Assembly: GCF_035083965.1 (NCBI RefSeq)
Contig: NC_089740.1
Span: 8,243,552-8,307,551 of the forward strand
DNA from: Branchiostoma lanceolatum
Lineage: Eukaryota; Chordata; Leptocardii; Amphioxiformes; Branchiostomatidae
Direction: 5' to 3'
DNA: 64,000 nt
Shown: in pieces, positions 24,988 through 36,100 of the stretch
How positions within the stretch are numbered: the stretch's first letter is position 1
Layout of the letters: each line of letters starts with the position of its first letter
Position numbers and translations under genes: made by a program
Notes under the pieces: model-generated
What the model saw: the letters and a program-made list of their open reading frames with translations, nothing else
The model's database searches: none
Told to the model about the DNA's origin: nothing

Positions 24988-27501
24988 ATGAGGATTACCC
25001 AAGCCGTGCTCGCACTGCCCAAGCTGACCAAACGGAAGTGGCGTCCCTACAAGCCCGATAGCTTCATGAAGTATGCTCGCTTATCCGTGCTCAAGGATCC
25101 GTCGGTAAGCTTTCTTATTCTCCTTATAATTCTTGTGACGTTGTAACCGTTAAAATGTATTCGCGTACGTATATTTATTGTGTGGGGAGTGAGTTTGATC
25201 TGCATGTGTAAACGGCTGCGTTGGCGGCGTTGGTTTATCCTGTACGTCATTTTGCGGCACGTAACGTCGCGTACGCCGTTCTATTTGCGGGGCGAGGCTG
25301 ACAAAAGACACACGCACAACGTACGAAATAAGCCTCCTCCTTATATCTGCTTGGAGATCATCAATCAGCAACACCTTTCAAGATTTCTTAGAATATCCTG
25401 CTTTTTGTCAGAACTACCAGAATGACAGGTGTGTCCCTTCCTAAGGTTTGAACCGGAAGCAATTTGATGTTAGAATTTTTTTATAAGTATTCCGAGTCCG
25501 TTGCGTTGGGTGTTGCGCAACCGGTCATCGCACTGAAGTTCATCAGTAAATATGCTGAGTCATTCGGGTAGAAATCCGATACTGTCAATACTCCGCGTCC
25601 TTAGCAGGCTTACGGGTAGGGCTTGTAATGTGCTTCTTTTCTGATTGCATATCGTTTCTGAACGTACCCAGTTCTTTGTAGTCTACCTCCCGTACATTCA
25701 GAACTGACATATAGTCAGACAACAGCACACTATAAGCTACAAAGAAAGCCCAATCCATAAAGCCTGTCAAGTTGAATACTAAAGATTGCGTGTCTAGACA
25801 TTGTGAGTAGTAAAGAAGATCGGGCCTCATATTTTATAAAGGAATGATGATAGATTATTGGGTATTATCACATTGTATTGTGGTAACATTCGAAAAGACA
25901 CTGGATGGCGTAACGTTATACATTCGTTATTTAATTATCTGAATGATAGATTTTGTGCAAAATACTTTGACACAAAACATGTAACAATGAAAAAATATGT
26001 ATGCACACGAGCTTTCTAAACGTTTGATAAGAACACATTTGGATAAAAAAGACTCTTGGAAATATTCAAAACAACGCCCGATTGGTTAGGAATTGTGTCA
26101 CACAATGCAGTATCCACGTGCATCCGACTGCAATTATGTTTCCTGAAGCGTAACTACAGACTTTGGGACAAGATAAGAGATTTCATGATAAAGAACGATG
26201 GGTGTCGTTGAATTTGCTTTCCTCGTTTTCTAGTGCCTTTGGAATTTCCCATGACGTAATTACTTCCAGACAATAATGCTATAAGGAAGGCCAAGTTGGC
26301 ATTTTGTGCCGTATTTAATATTTTTATGACCGTCCAATTCCGATACTATCCCACTGATAGGCATCTTATGAATCATTCCTGCAATATCTAATTCTATGAC
26401 TGTCAAGTTCAAGTGACGCACTATATAACTATCAGTAGTTCTATGGATAATGTATATATTTGTACTGAATTTACTTTTCTTATGGTGACCTAATGGCAAT
26501 ATGCCACCACATACACAAAATTTTACGGAGAAAGAGATATTTTCGGCTAAATTCGATTTTTTTTATAACCAATAGCCTGTGAATGAGTTATCCTATATGC
26601 AGACATTTTACGAGGAAAATGTCATTTTCTGCTATAATTCCTTCTTTTTGCGAGCACCCATTTGGAAATTGGTATTTAACAGCCAGCCGGCGCCGGTTGG
26701 TTTTATGGGCCATGCGGAGATAGGGCCGGGGGAGGTATGAAAATTGCATGGAACGCCGTAAACGTGGGTGGAACACACGGCGGTCACGTACACACAACGG
26801 CTCGTACGCCGGTACCGCATAAGGGCATGTGTGACGTCACCGCGAACTTGACATTGATCGAGTGACGTAATGTATGTCAAAATGGCGGACAGACGGAATA
26901 AAACATGAATTTTGGATGATCCCATTGAAATGCGAGAGGGGTAATGTTACCATACCTTGATATATAAGCTTTAGCCTTGTTAGCGAAGACAAATTGCAGA
27001 AATCAGTAAAGGAATTCTTCAAAGCCGTAATGTAAGCGCAAAACATTTATCTGTAAGGTTAATTTCGTTTCCTTCCACTGAGAACAGCGCTCGTCTTTTC
27101 AGCCATACTTTTACATTTTGCATGATATTCAATTATGAGATCAAGGATTATACAAATCCGATTGAGGTCGCAGCGAGAGCGCAGGGAGAGTGCAGCGAGA
27201 GCGCAGCGTGATCGCCGTCTAGTGGAATGGGGGCCGAAATAAAAGCGGGATTTAGACAGCACACCCCTTTGGTGTAATATAACCAGCTGTCACCGCGTGC
27301 CTGTAAAGCTGGTGTTACGGATCGGACTGGTGTAATGGATATACCGCCTCATGATTGCAGGTATAGGCACCGATATGGCTCACTACCACTGCGCACGTGC
27401 TGGGAATATGTAATCTCCAAGCATAATCGTCATCTCCAAGCAGATGTAAAGGGCTTGATTTGTGGGCTTGATGTGCTTCCATATCTCTCTCTCCCTCTTC
27501 T

Positions 27502-27554
<53 letters not shown>

Positions 27555-30290
27555 AAGGAGAGGTGAACAAAACATACCACACGACTTTCTGTGTGTCTCT
27601 CTTTGTTTCTATCATTCTTTTTCCGTCTCTCTCTTTCTTTCTCTATCTCTCCCTCTCTCTTTCTCTCTCTCCCTCTCCCTCTCTCTTTCTCTATCTCTCC
27701 CTCTCTTTCTCTCTCCCTCTCTCTTTCTCTATCTCTATCTCTCCTTCTCTCTTTCTATCTCTCTTCTTTCTCTCTCTCTAAGGGGAGGTAAACAAAACAT
27801 GCCACGCGACTGAATTGTATTTTATTATGGGTCCATGACCGTTTATACTTTTAGTTACGTGATGCTTTAAATCCTGGTATGTTTGAACTGATCTCTGTGG
27901 ACCCGCTGACTTTGACTTGCCCTTTCAGCTGTTGAATAACACGGAAATCCCTTAAGCTTTAAGAACACTCGCACTTAACATGTCTGTGGTGATGTCACAA
28001 GGACGTAAGGGCGAACCGTTTATTGTCAAAACCATGCAGGGAATGCGTAGCAGCGAGTTTGTTGTCAGCGCCTGAATTTCGCTTTAATATAGTGGCCAGT
28101 TCAGCATCCCCATGCGAGGTGGCACCGCCACAGCCTCGGACAGCGGAGTTTGCATTACACAGATTAATGCATTTCTTGCTGTGGCTTCCTAGATATTTGC
28201 CTTTTCGAGCACGTTAAGGTGAAACGACTAGCAACCCCTCACTGTAAAAAAATACCCTGCTACAGAAACAGAAATGAAACTTACTGACCTATTTACCACT
28301 AGACTCTTCATAGTAAACAAAAACTGTGTTGCTTGTAGCTTTTTCATGTACAACTTTTGTTTGTTTCTTTGCGTGTGGCTGTAATGTTTGTTCCTGCCGT
28401 TGCTAGGTGTGGCCCCTGGTGACCATAGTATCGGGAGTGGGTTGTTTGGCGCTGGCTGCGATGGGCTGGACCGCCTACAGCAAGGCTGACGTAGTGTAAG
28501 TACGGACTGGTTTTTACCTCTTAATGGAACGTTGATTAGTTAGATAGTTAGTCAGTTGGTTTTATTAGTTAGTTAGTTAGCTACAAAAAAGCTGACGTAG
28601 TGTAAGTTTTGACATGTTTTCACCTGTCAAAGGAACGTTACTTTTTAGATAGTTAATAAGTTTGTTTGTTTGATTAGTTATATATCTAGTTACTGGAATG
28701 CGTTAGGCTAGACGGCCTACAACAAAGCTAACATAGTTTAAATATTGACGGGTCCATTACTCTAAATAGGAAGTCATTTAGTTGACTAGTTAGTTGATTA
28801 TCTTGATTAGTTAGTTGATTTAAACCTTTAGGCCGGCCATCGTAAAGCAAAGCTAACCTAGTGTAAGTATTGACTAGTCCATTCCCATTGATAGTTGATA
28901 AGTTAGTTAGTAAGTTGAGTAGTACGTTAGTTACCCTGTTTCTAGTGTCATAATAGCTTTTAAACATGTCGATAATGACGATTGAGACTTGTATATATTT
29001 TAAGTATCGTATGATTTTTGTAAGTTTTTATTGTAAAAATCAGCACAACTCAGTGTTAACAGCAAGGCCGTTTTTTTGTTCTGTTTTGCTCAATAAACCA
29101 GTCAGTACCACTGCTACTAGTTAGATGATTAGTCAACAAATTACGTGCAAACTTTTGGAGTACACACATAGTATACCATACCCACCATGCAAAATACTTA
29201 CTATGTATCCACCGTTGTTGATTTTTCTCTTGTTGTTATCACTAGTTTTGACAGAAGCCATGAACCCAATTGGGAGGAGGTGCCTCTTGACAGACCGACA
29301 CAAAAGGTAAGATGTTTCTAACTGGTACGGTGGGTTTAGCCTAGCGGTTAGTGCGTGCGGTCTGTGCGCTGACGGTCCCGGGTTGCATCCCGGAGCCAGG
29401 GGACTGTGTTTGAATTCATGCATCGACGGTATGAAATGTTATGTGTAAAAATAAGTCAAACACACTTATTGAAATATGAATACAATAATAGATCAATTGA
29501 ATAAAATCTTTTGAAACGGGCAATGTCAAAACTCTCCCACTCCTGAATAAACAAGCTTTAGACACCAGTAGTAAAATGATAGCTTTGGACACCAGTAGTA
29601 GAATGATAGCTTTGGACACCAGTAGTAAAATGATAGCTTTGGACACCAGTAGTGAAATGATGGCTGATACCAGTAGTAAAATGATTGCTTTAGACACCAG
29701 TAGTAAAATGATAGCTTTGGACACCAGTAGTAAAATGATAGCTTTGGACACCAGTAGTGAAATGATGGCTGATACCAGTAGTAAAATGATAGCTTTAGAC
29801 ACCAGTAGTAAAATGATAGCTTTGGACACCAGTAGTAAAATGACCTTAATGAAGATCCATTGCGTTTCATTGATGTGATTAACTTCTGTGTCTTCTGGTC
29901 TAGTCTGTGATTTTATGCAACTAAATAGTTTTAACCCTGATGATGAATTAATTGTTTCAAATTGTAATAGGTAGCATCCAATTTAGTAATTTGTAAGTAT
30001 TATGCTTATATGTAAATATGTCTTTACTTATATGTAACTATGTACATATGTGTATATCTGGTGTTTGTGTCATGTGTTGTTTTGTTTAATTGAGCACTGG
30101 AAGATTAGCTCCTTAAAGGGGCTAAAGGGCATCTTAATAAACCAATGAAGCAATGTATCAAGGAGTTTCTAGTTGTCGAAACATCTCAACTTATTTCTAT
30201 TCTTTCCAGCTGGTCACAATAAACCAGACGTATAAAGACATCCCAGAGGTGCACGTCATGGAACAGATCGAGAAGGAAGAGAAGCGTTAG
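24988..30290 (+). CDS. NMES1/C15orf48-like protein, copy 2 (4 exons)
   Basis: Exons 24988-25104, 28407-28495, 29246-29306 and 30210-30290 join in frame (348 nt, 115 aa) with the same intron phases as copy 1 (0, 2, 0). The N-terminus is basic (LTKRKWRPYKPDSF); exon 2 gives the membrane span VWPLVTIVSGVGC; exon 3 VFDRSHEPNWEEVPLDRPTQ; exon 4 LVTINQTYKDIPEVHVMEQ. The gene lies 3.4 kb downstream of copy 1 in the same orientation, so it is a tandem duplicate. Intron 1 (3.3 kb) holds a CT microsatellite and a MITE end; intron 2 holds tandem copies of the exon 2 donor region; intron 3 holds a tRNA-derived SINE and a minisatellite. Role as for copy 1: predicted inner-membrane complex IV family protein. 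Candidate poly(A) signals lie at 31229 and 31680. Confidence 0.85.
26766..26839. promoter_or_regulatory. intronic block shared with copy 1, ends in CRE
   Basis: Counterpart of 18685-18752; here it ends with a full TGACGTCA palindrome at 26832-26839. Confidence 0.4.
27086..27234 (+). mobile_element. MITE fragment (family also at 51983 and 56573)
   Basis: Shares CTTTTCAG.CATAC, TTTTGCATGATATT, ACAAATCCGATT and the right end GTCGCAGCGAGAGCGCAGCG...GATCGCCGTCTAGTGGAAT with 52090-52217 and 56573-56705. The GCAGCGAGAGC segment is internally duplicated here. The left terminal repeat is not evident. Confidence 0.65.
27484..27785. repeat. (CT)n microsatellite block
   Basis: About 300 bp of CT/CTTT/CCCT repeats split by a 45-bp unique segment. 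That segment (AAGGAGAGGTGAACAAAACA...) recurs after the block as AAGGGGAGGTAAACAAAACA, so the array plus flank was duplicated once. All open frames here are spurious. Confidence 0.9.
28560..28870. repeat. tandem copies of exon 2 donor region in intron 2
   Basis: The end of exon 2 plus donor (GCTGACGTAGT|GTAAGT) recurs at about 28588-28612 and, more diverged, at 28722-28745 (GT changed to TT) and 28847-28870. Spacings are about 107, 134 and 125 bp. TTAGTTAG-type simple sequence fills the rest. Confidence 0.7.
29331..29460 (+). mobile_element. tRNA-derived SINE
   Basis: A-box-like TTAGCCTAGCGGTTAG and B-box-like CCGGGTTGCATCCCGG are spaced as in a tRNA, but the cloverleaf is not intact. An AT-rich body and tail follow. 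A true tRNA gene is unlikely. Confidence 0.65.
29553..29844. repeat. 27-bp minisatellite with shorter variant units
   Basis: About ten to eleven units of ACACCAGTAGTAAAATGATAGCTTTGG; two units read ...GTGAAATGATGGCTGAT (24 bp). The pattern of standard and variant units repeats, so blocks of several units were duplicated together. Unit lengths divisible by three keep several frames open on both strands, which explains the 100-137 codon open frames here. Confidence 0.9.
30070..30150 (+). mobile_element. possible LINE 3' tail
   Basis: GGAAGATTAGCTCCTTAAAG ... GGGCATCTTAATAAA resembles 3' ends of CR1/L2-like retrotransposons. No coding part is attached. Confidence 0.35.
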
Positions 30291-30439
30291 ACACTTTCTG
30301 CACCGCTTCATAAAATCTCAAGGTGGCGCTCGTGAGTAGTGGAGCTGTGTCATGCACCGTGATCAGTATGCCAAAGCGGGCACGCCTGTCTTACCTTGTC
30401 ACAAAGTCTATGTAACACTTGTCGCACAAAATCTGGAAA

Positions 30440-30622
30440 GCCTTGAAACCTAAATTAGTTAATTTTGTAAAATATGCCTGTCAGAAACCCGATGCCATGC
30501 CAACTAAATTCTAGGAAAAGTCACCAAGTTTGGTGGTCCAAGCACGCATCGTTCATGAGTCATCGGACGTCAAAGTTGGCGCGGACACTTTTACCCCCCC
30601 CCCCCCGTCTAGATAGGGTTAA
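30440..30622. mobile_element. truncated copy of TTAA-flanked element
   Basis: Matches the right end of the element at 52460-53385: TTAATTTTGTAAAATATGCC, CTAAATTCTAGGAAAAGTCA, CGTCA.AGTTGGCGCGG, poly(C), then GTCTAGATAGGGTTAA. The left end is missing. It lies about 150 bp after the stop of NMES1-like gene 2, probably inside its 3' UTR. Confidence 0.75.
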
Positions 30623-32500
30623 CGGACATGTACAACTTTACTTTGTAGTCAACTACTACAAGTAAATGTACGACTTAAAACGAAATTAATGAGGTTTTCA
30701 CAATGCCAGCGTCTTTCCAATATCAACCTTCAGCACACTGAAGTACCCGTTTGGCACACAATCATCTATTGGTTACAGACTTAGGCAGCAGGGAGAAGGT
30801 TAAAGTGATTCCAGTGTTAGATTATTAGATTTTTCTCAGAGAGCAACTATATGATTCACAGATATAGATTTATTTATCGGAGTCAAACTATATCCACATG
30901 TATGGACAGGAGTCAGCTATCTGTCAACAAAGTATTCTATCTGTAAAAGGTGTGGCCACGTGAAGATATTTTTACTAGATCAGAGACATTGTTTGTCTCC
31001 AATCCCATAGAAGGTAAGGAGAGGCATAACTAGATGGACTGCGAATTGAAAGGGACTGAAACGAAAGACAGAAAAATGGAATACCGTAAAGTCATTTGAT
31101 GGCTATGGCCATGCAAATGCATTTCACTGTATTGTATTGTGTTGTATTCTATTCTATTCTAGAATACGGGAGAAACAGGGTTTTAATACTAAGCATGTCA
31201 AACGGAAAAAAAATCAGCTATAAGAAAAATAAAGTACGTGCGTTAGTGTGTGTGTGAGAAGCAAGGACTTGCTGTAGGATGGGAAAAGCTGGGAATGAAA
31301 ATATGAACTGCTGATTCAAAACGATTGTGTGGATATTGTGTGTGTGACTTGGAGAAGTTTATTTATTGGCATTGTGAATCAAGAGTTGATGTTTATATTC
31401 TTAAAGATGATATACTGGTAGATGATATAATGATACATGTAGAAGGCCATTGGTTACCGGTTTTCTTTAAGCAGTATTATACTTTCAATCTAGAAGCAAA
31501 TTATTGTTATTGTATATATATATGTATGTATCATAAGTTGTCCAGGGAGAGAAAAGTATTTATGCTATATTCCGTAATATTATTTGTTATCTGCCATATA
31601 ACTCAGTGTGCTTTTGCAAATTTGAAGGGATCTTCTTTTGTCAAGTGTTGCAGAGCAAGCTTGTCTGTTTGAACTTTGAAATAAAAACATGGCTTGAACG
31701 AAGAACCTTGTTTTTTTTTTCTTGTCAAGTAATGCGTATCGTTTTTTTATAATTAATTTCCTTGTTATAAGGGGGCGGGGCATTGAACTATATTTGGTCT
31801 GGTGTCCTGGTGTTTATCATATAAGTGAAGGAACAGTCAAGTAAAATATAGAAACTGCCATAGGAAATTGGATACGATCTCCAAGCAGATGTTAGGGAGA
31901 AACAGCGTTATGTTTTCTGAGTGACGGCTGAGCCTCCCAGCGGTCCCTAACACCATGTAAACAGATGACCAGTGGAGCAATATGCCATATTCAGAATGTT
32001 TAATCATTTACAAAACCTTAATGAAGCAATCAGCAAAAACATTTTGAAGCCGGATATTGTAATTGTTCTATCCCATCTCTCTAAACATTAAGTAGTAGGT
32101 GTTTAACTGAATAAGATCAAGTAAAAAAAGGTTAATTTTACTTATGAATATATAACGTGCAACATGTTTCCCCTTCAGATGTTGATATATTTTCACAACA
32201 GTTGTACAATAGAAACGTTAGGACTGCCATTACATACACATTTGGTGAATTTATTTCAAAATGCTCATCCATACATACATGTACGTTTGTATATATCGTA
32301 TTTAGGCCATGATACGCAGAACAGCGTGCACATATATTTATTTGTTGTAGGTATTTATGAAACGTTTAGCCTTAAATGTGGTTATAAGCATGTATGGTAA
32401 CAAGTGAGGGTAAGCGTTTTACATCGTATTCTTTACGCTAAAGAATGTTAACATAATGTCTTCATTAACGGTTTACTATATCCTCATCGTGGAAAGGACT
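30623..32500. other. gene-free stretch between convergent genes
   Basis: 3' flank of NMES1-like gene 2 and of the large minus-strand gene. Contains AATAAA at 31229 and 31680 (+) and a TATTG/TATTC simple tract near 31130. A 115-codon open frame at 31325-31672 (+) has no recognisable domain. Confidence 0.4.
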
Positions 32501-32507
32501 CATGTGT

Positions 32508-32970
32508 TACTAAGTCACCTGTGTCTGGGAGACTGGTATTGGTGCATGTTGTGTTGTTTAGGATCTCTTACCGTGCACATTGACATAACGTGAGCTTGAA
32601 AAACGGTACGATTTTATATCCATGTCTGCGTGTATTGTCAAGACGTCATTATCATCATTACTTTAATCCTCATCATCTAAATGACTGTTACAAATTCAAC
32701 TGTGCCTGGGCATGAGTGACTGGTATTGGTGCATGTTGTGTTGTGTAGGATCTCTCACCGTGCACGTTGACATGAGGTGTTATAGAACCGTGAGGTTAAG
32801 AAACGTTGTATCTATATCCGTGTGTGGTGTCAAGATGTCATTATCATCAAAACTTGAATCCTCACTAAAGGACTAATGTGTTACTAATTCACCTATGCCT
32901 GGGCATGAGAGACTGATATTGGTGCATGTTGTGTTGTTTAGAATCTCTCACGTTGACATAAGGTGGGTGG
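32508..32970. repeat. three ~189-bp tandem repeats, last overlapping the terminal exon
   Basis: Units near 32512, 32700 and 32890 share GACTGGTATTGGTGCATGTT, GTGTTGTTTAGGATCTCT and TTGACAT. The third unit covers the end of the coding sequence of the minus-strand gene (the last 20 or so codons and the stop); the other two lie in its 3' flank. Confidence 0.8.
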
Positions 32971-33167
32971 GACGTGTTCACGTACGTGTGTTGGGGAGGG
33001 GGATGCAAGCTCTGGTACATGTGTTGTTCCCGGGGATGACCACGACGTCCCGAAGACGTGGCATCGCTGACAGATCTGTTGGCGGTGTTGACGTAGGTGG
33101 GTCCGCCTGCTGGGCGTCCGACACGGCGGTCACGGTCCATCTGAAGCAGATGTCTTCTCCTTTGCTC
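32889..33167 (-). CDS. polycystin-like gene: last exon, cytoplasmic tail
   Basis: 92 codons and TGA after a TTTTCTCGTCCACAG acceptor. Basic start (EQRRRHLL, DRDRRVGR), then GGPTYVNT, EQHMYQSL, QHTYVNT, HPPYVNV and HQYQSL. YVN(T/V) is the Grb2 SH2 consensus when phosphorylated; YQSL fits YxxPhi sorting signals. The 3' end lies in a 189-bp tandem repeat. Confidence 0.75.
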   Translation of the reverse strand, partial: EQRRRHLLQMDRDRRVGRPAGGPTYVNTANRSVSDATSSGRRGHPREQHMYQSLHPPPQHTYVNTSHPPYVNVRDSKQHNMHQYQSLMPRHR

Positions 33168-36100
33168 CTGTGGACGAGAAAACAAAATAAACTTTATAAA
33201 CATATTCTGCTACATGACAGCTACGATTCCACGAGACTAATCTACCTTACAGAAAGACTATGTAGTATGGGATTAGAATGATATTATGATTTTACAGGTA
33301 TTGGTGGACTTTTCAATATTTAGGCACATTTAAATGTTGTCCTATTTGCACGATGCAAGGGTTGTCACATGTCATGCGATTTGAATCAATTGAGAACATC
33401 TATATCTATTTGCAGAAAACATCCAAGAAGATTTTCACAATGAGTGCTAACTTCCTTATTTTACATTTTCCAACCATGTTTTTCTTACTTTATTCTTTTC
33501 TTTATTCTTTATTTAAGACCCATTATAATGAATGATAACATATTAGATAAACATACATAAAGACTAACTAAACACATATTGCAGCATCTGATAATGGATT
33601 CTGCTTATTATGTTCAGAGGAGCACAGCTTTTGCATATATGCATAAAACACATGGCAAGGACAGACACGTAAAGAACCAAATTAAAATCATAAACCTTAC
33701 CCATTCAGATTCTATCATCACATCCACCCGATGTTGAATTTTTGAAACGGTGTCTGGTGACGATTTGGTTTTCTGAAATGGCGAGGAAAAAGAAAAACAT
33801 GAATACAGAGCCGTATAATGAACTATCAATAGCATGCCGATTGTGTCTTTAATGAAACTGAAGCTAATTTGTTACGCCAAATAATGAAGGCAGATTGATA
33901 TTAACAAGGTGGTATCAGAAAAAGATTTTATCATAATCTGATTCTTAGGTCTTTTTAAAGGGCAACAAAACTTGACTTTGGTAAACTCTGGAGATTCTAC
34001 ATATTATACATATTTCAATTTTACCAATCACTTTACCTTGGTAACGAGCTTGAAGAAGATGATGAGCAGAATGATCTTGACCGGTTGGAGGATGATGACG
34101 TCACACAGGAAGGCGATGAGGAAGGCGAAGAGCCAGGCCTGAGACTTGGCCCTGCCGTAATCGTTACCGTACAGCACAGTGAAGGCACCGGATACTATAA
34201 CTATGGCAGCCACCAGGAGCCAGGCTGTAGGGGAAACAGGTTAGATATGTTACACTTATCATAAGATAACGAACAATAGATATAAAAAGCCAGGCCTGAG
34301 ACTTGGCCCTGCCGTAGTTGTTACCGTACAGGACAGTGAAGGCACTGGACACTATAACTATGGCAGCAACCAGGAGCCAGGTTGTAGGAGAAACAAGTTA
34401 GATATGTTACACGTAACTACAGGAAATATGAAGAGCCAGGCCTGAGACCTGCCGTGTATAGTCGTTACCGTACAGTACAGTAAAGTCACAAGAAAACTTC
34501 TCGGAGTACTCCAGTTCGCTTATCTAACCAGTTATTCTCTTCTAAGAATTGATTTAGAGGAACTATAAGAATGGATTTAAGGACTAGACGACTTTTGACC
34601 AAAGAAAAATTTGCCAGTTGACCCTCTCACCTACGATGACGCTCCACCAGGGCAATGGGCGATACGGATTCTCACTCACTGCCACCTTCGCACCGCGTTT
34701 CTCGATGTCGAATCTAGCATCGGATTTCTTAAGTGCTAAAACACAGAAGGGTAAAAGAGGACACAAACAATCAGTGCCAGCCTGGTATGTTGGTTACCGT
34801 CATCATTTTTGCCCTACCGCTACGATAAACGAAGAAATCTGAAAAGAGCTCACCTGCAAAATACAACTATATGCTTTTATGTTGTATATATGTATGTAAG
34901 AATAAATGGTAACCCGCATAGGCGCCAACTTTAATCAAGCGGTGATCAGGATCAATCTCTTACGTTTTGCCGTGAAGGCTTTTTTGTTGTTGTTTTTACA
35001 TATTGCCATAACAAAAAATACGTCTTTGCTTGCTGTAAGGTTTTCATTTGTAAGTCATGACGTTTTCATAACTTTTATTTATTTCATAATGTAAAGTGGT
35101 TCATGGTCAGTGTTTAGTAGTTACCTCAAACAACATTAATCCACCGGGTTACATAAATCCACTGCTTTGAAAAACAGTGGGTTTGAGAGATCTCTAGTGC
35201 AGCACCCCCAGGTATATACACAGTTGGGTTGGAGATCTTTTTGGACGTAACTTTTCAGGGTGGCGAAATTATGTACCCTGGTGGAATTATGTTAGTAGAT
35301 GTAACACATACACAAACCTCCGTGTTTTTTAAGCTTCTCGATGTGTGCGGCTGGATCAGCAGTGTACTCTGTGCCGTTTCCTTTGGGCAGGTAGCGCGGG
35401 AGGTCCAGGGGACGACCCTTTTGTGGGATGACGTAGTTCTCCTTGTCCATCGGCGTGGACCCGTTCGCCGAAGATGACGTGTCATGACGTGGTCCGGCGT
35501 AACGGAAAAGCACCACGATGATGACATTTATAGGCAGAGCGATCAGGGAACTCTCCAGGCCGATGATGAACTGTAATATTCGACAACGATTAGAACTGAT
35601 AAAGAAGCTTTACGGTTAAGATTGTATATCCTAACAGTTTGCAAAAGTAAACAGAAACTCTTCAGGGTAAATTTAGTTTAGATGCCAGATGAATAATTGT
35701 TCACATCTCATTACCCTCCTGCGAGTTTACACAGAACTCCACCTCTTGTGCGATGGGGTACGATCTCGCGAGGGTGGCGTTGCCATGTTGTTTCGAACTG
35801 ACCTTGTGAACATATCTGCGTTTTTTTTTCTTCTTAGCAGAGGCAACACAACAGGAAAGTTTCCTTGGGAAATACGGTTTCCTTACGCCTGGATACTAGA
35901 CTGTTTTTAGGGCCTACAGGCCAAGTTCTAATGCCCCTAAGGAAATATTGCCACAGGCCCCTCTGAGTGAGGAGCTGCCCGTGTAAGCCTCGGGAAATTG
36001 TCGACATCCATTTATCTATTTATGTATTTATTGACATTGGTTTTGATGTTCAGGACACACAGCCAGGGCTGCCCAGCTAGCCTGTTGACAAGATATTACA

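Noticed and set aside
27315..27791. Arg/Glu- and Ser/Leu-rich frames
   Set aside because: Translations of the CT microsatellite.
29331..29410. Candidate tRNA gene
   Set aside because: A- and B-box-like blocks are present, but the arms do not form a proper cloverleaf; a tRNA-derived SINE fits better.
29416..29878. 100-137 codon repeat proteins on both strands
   Set aside because: They come from the 27-bp minisatellite, whose length keeps frames open; it sits inside an intron.
31325..31672. 115-codon open frame followed by AATAAA
   Set aside because: No domain recognised, AT-rich codon make-up, and the poly(A) signal is more simply that of NMES1-like gene 2.
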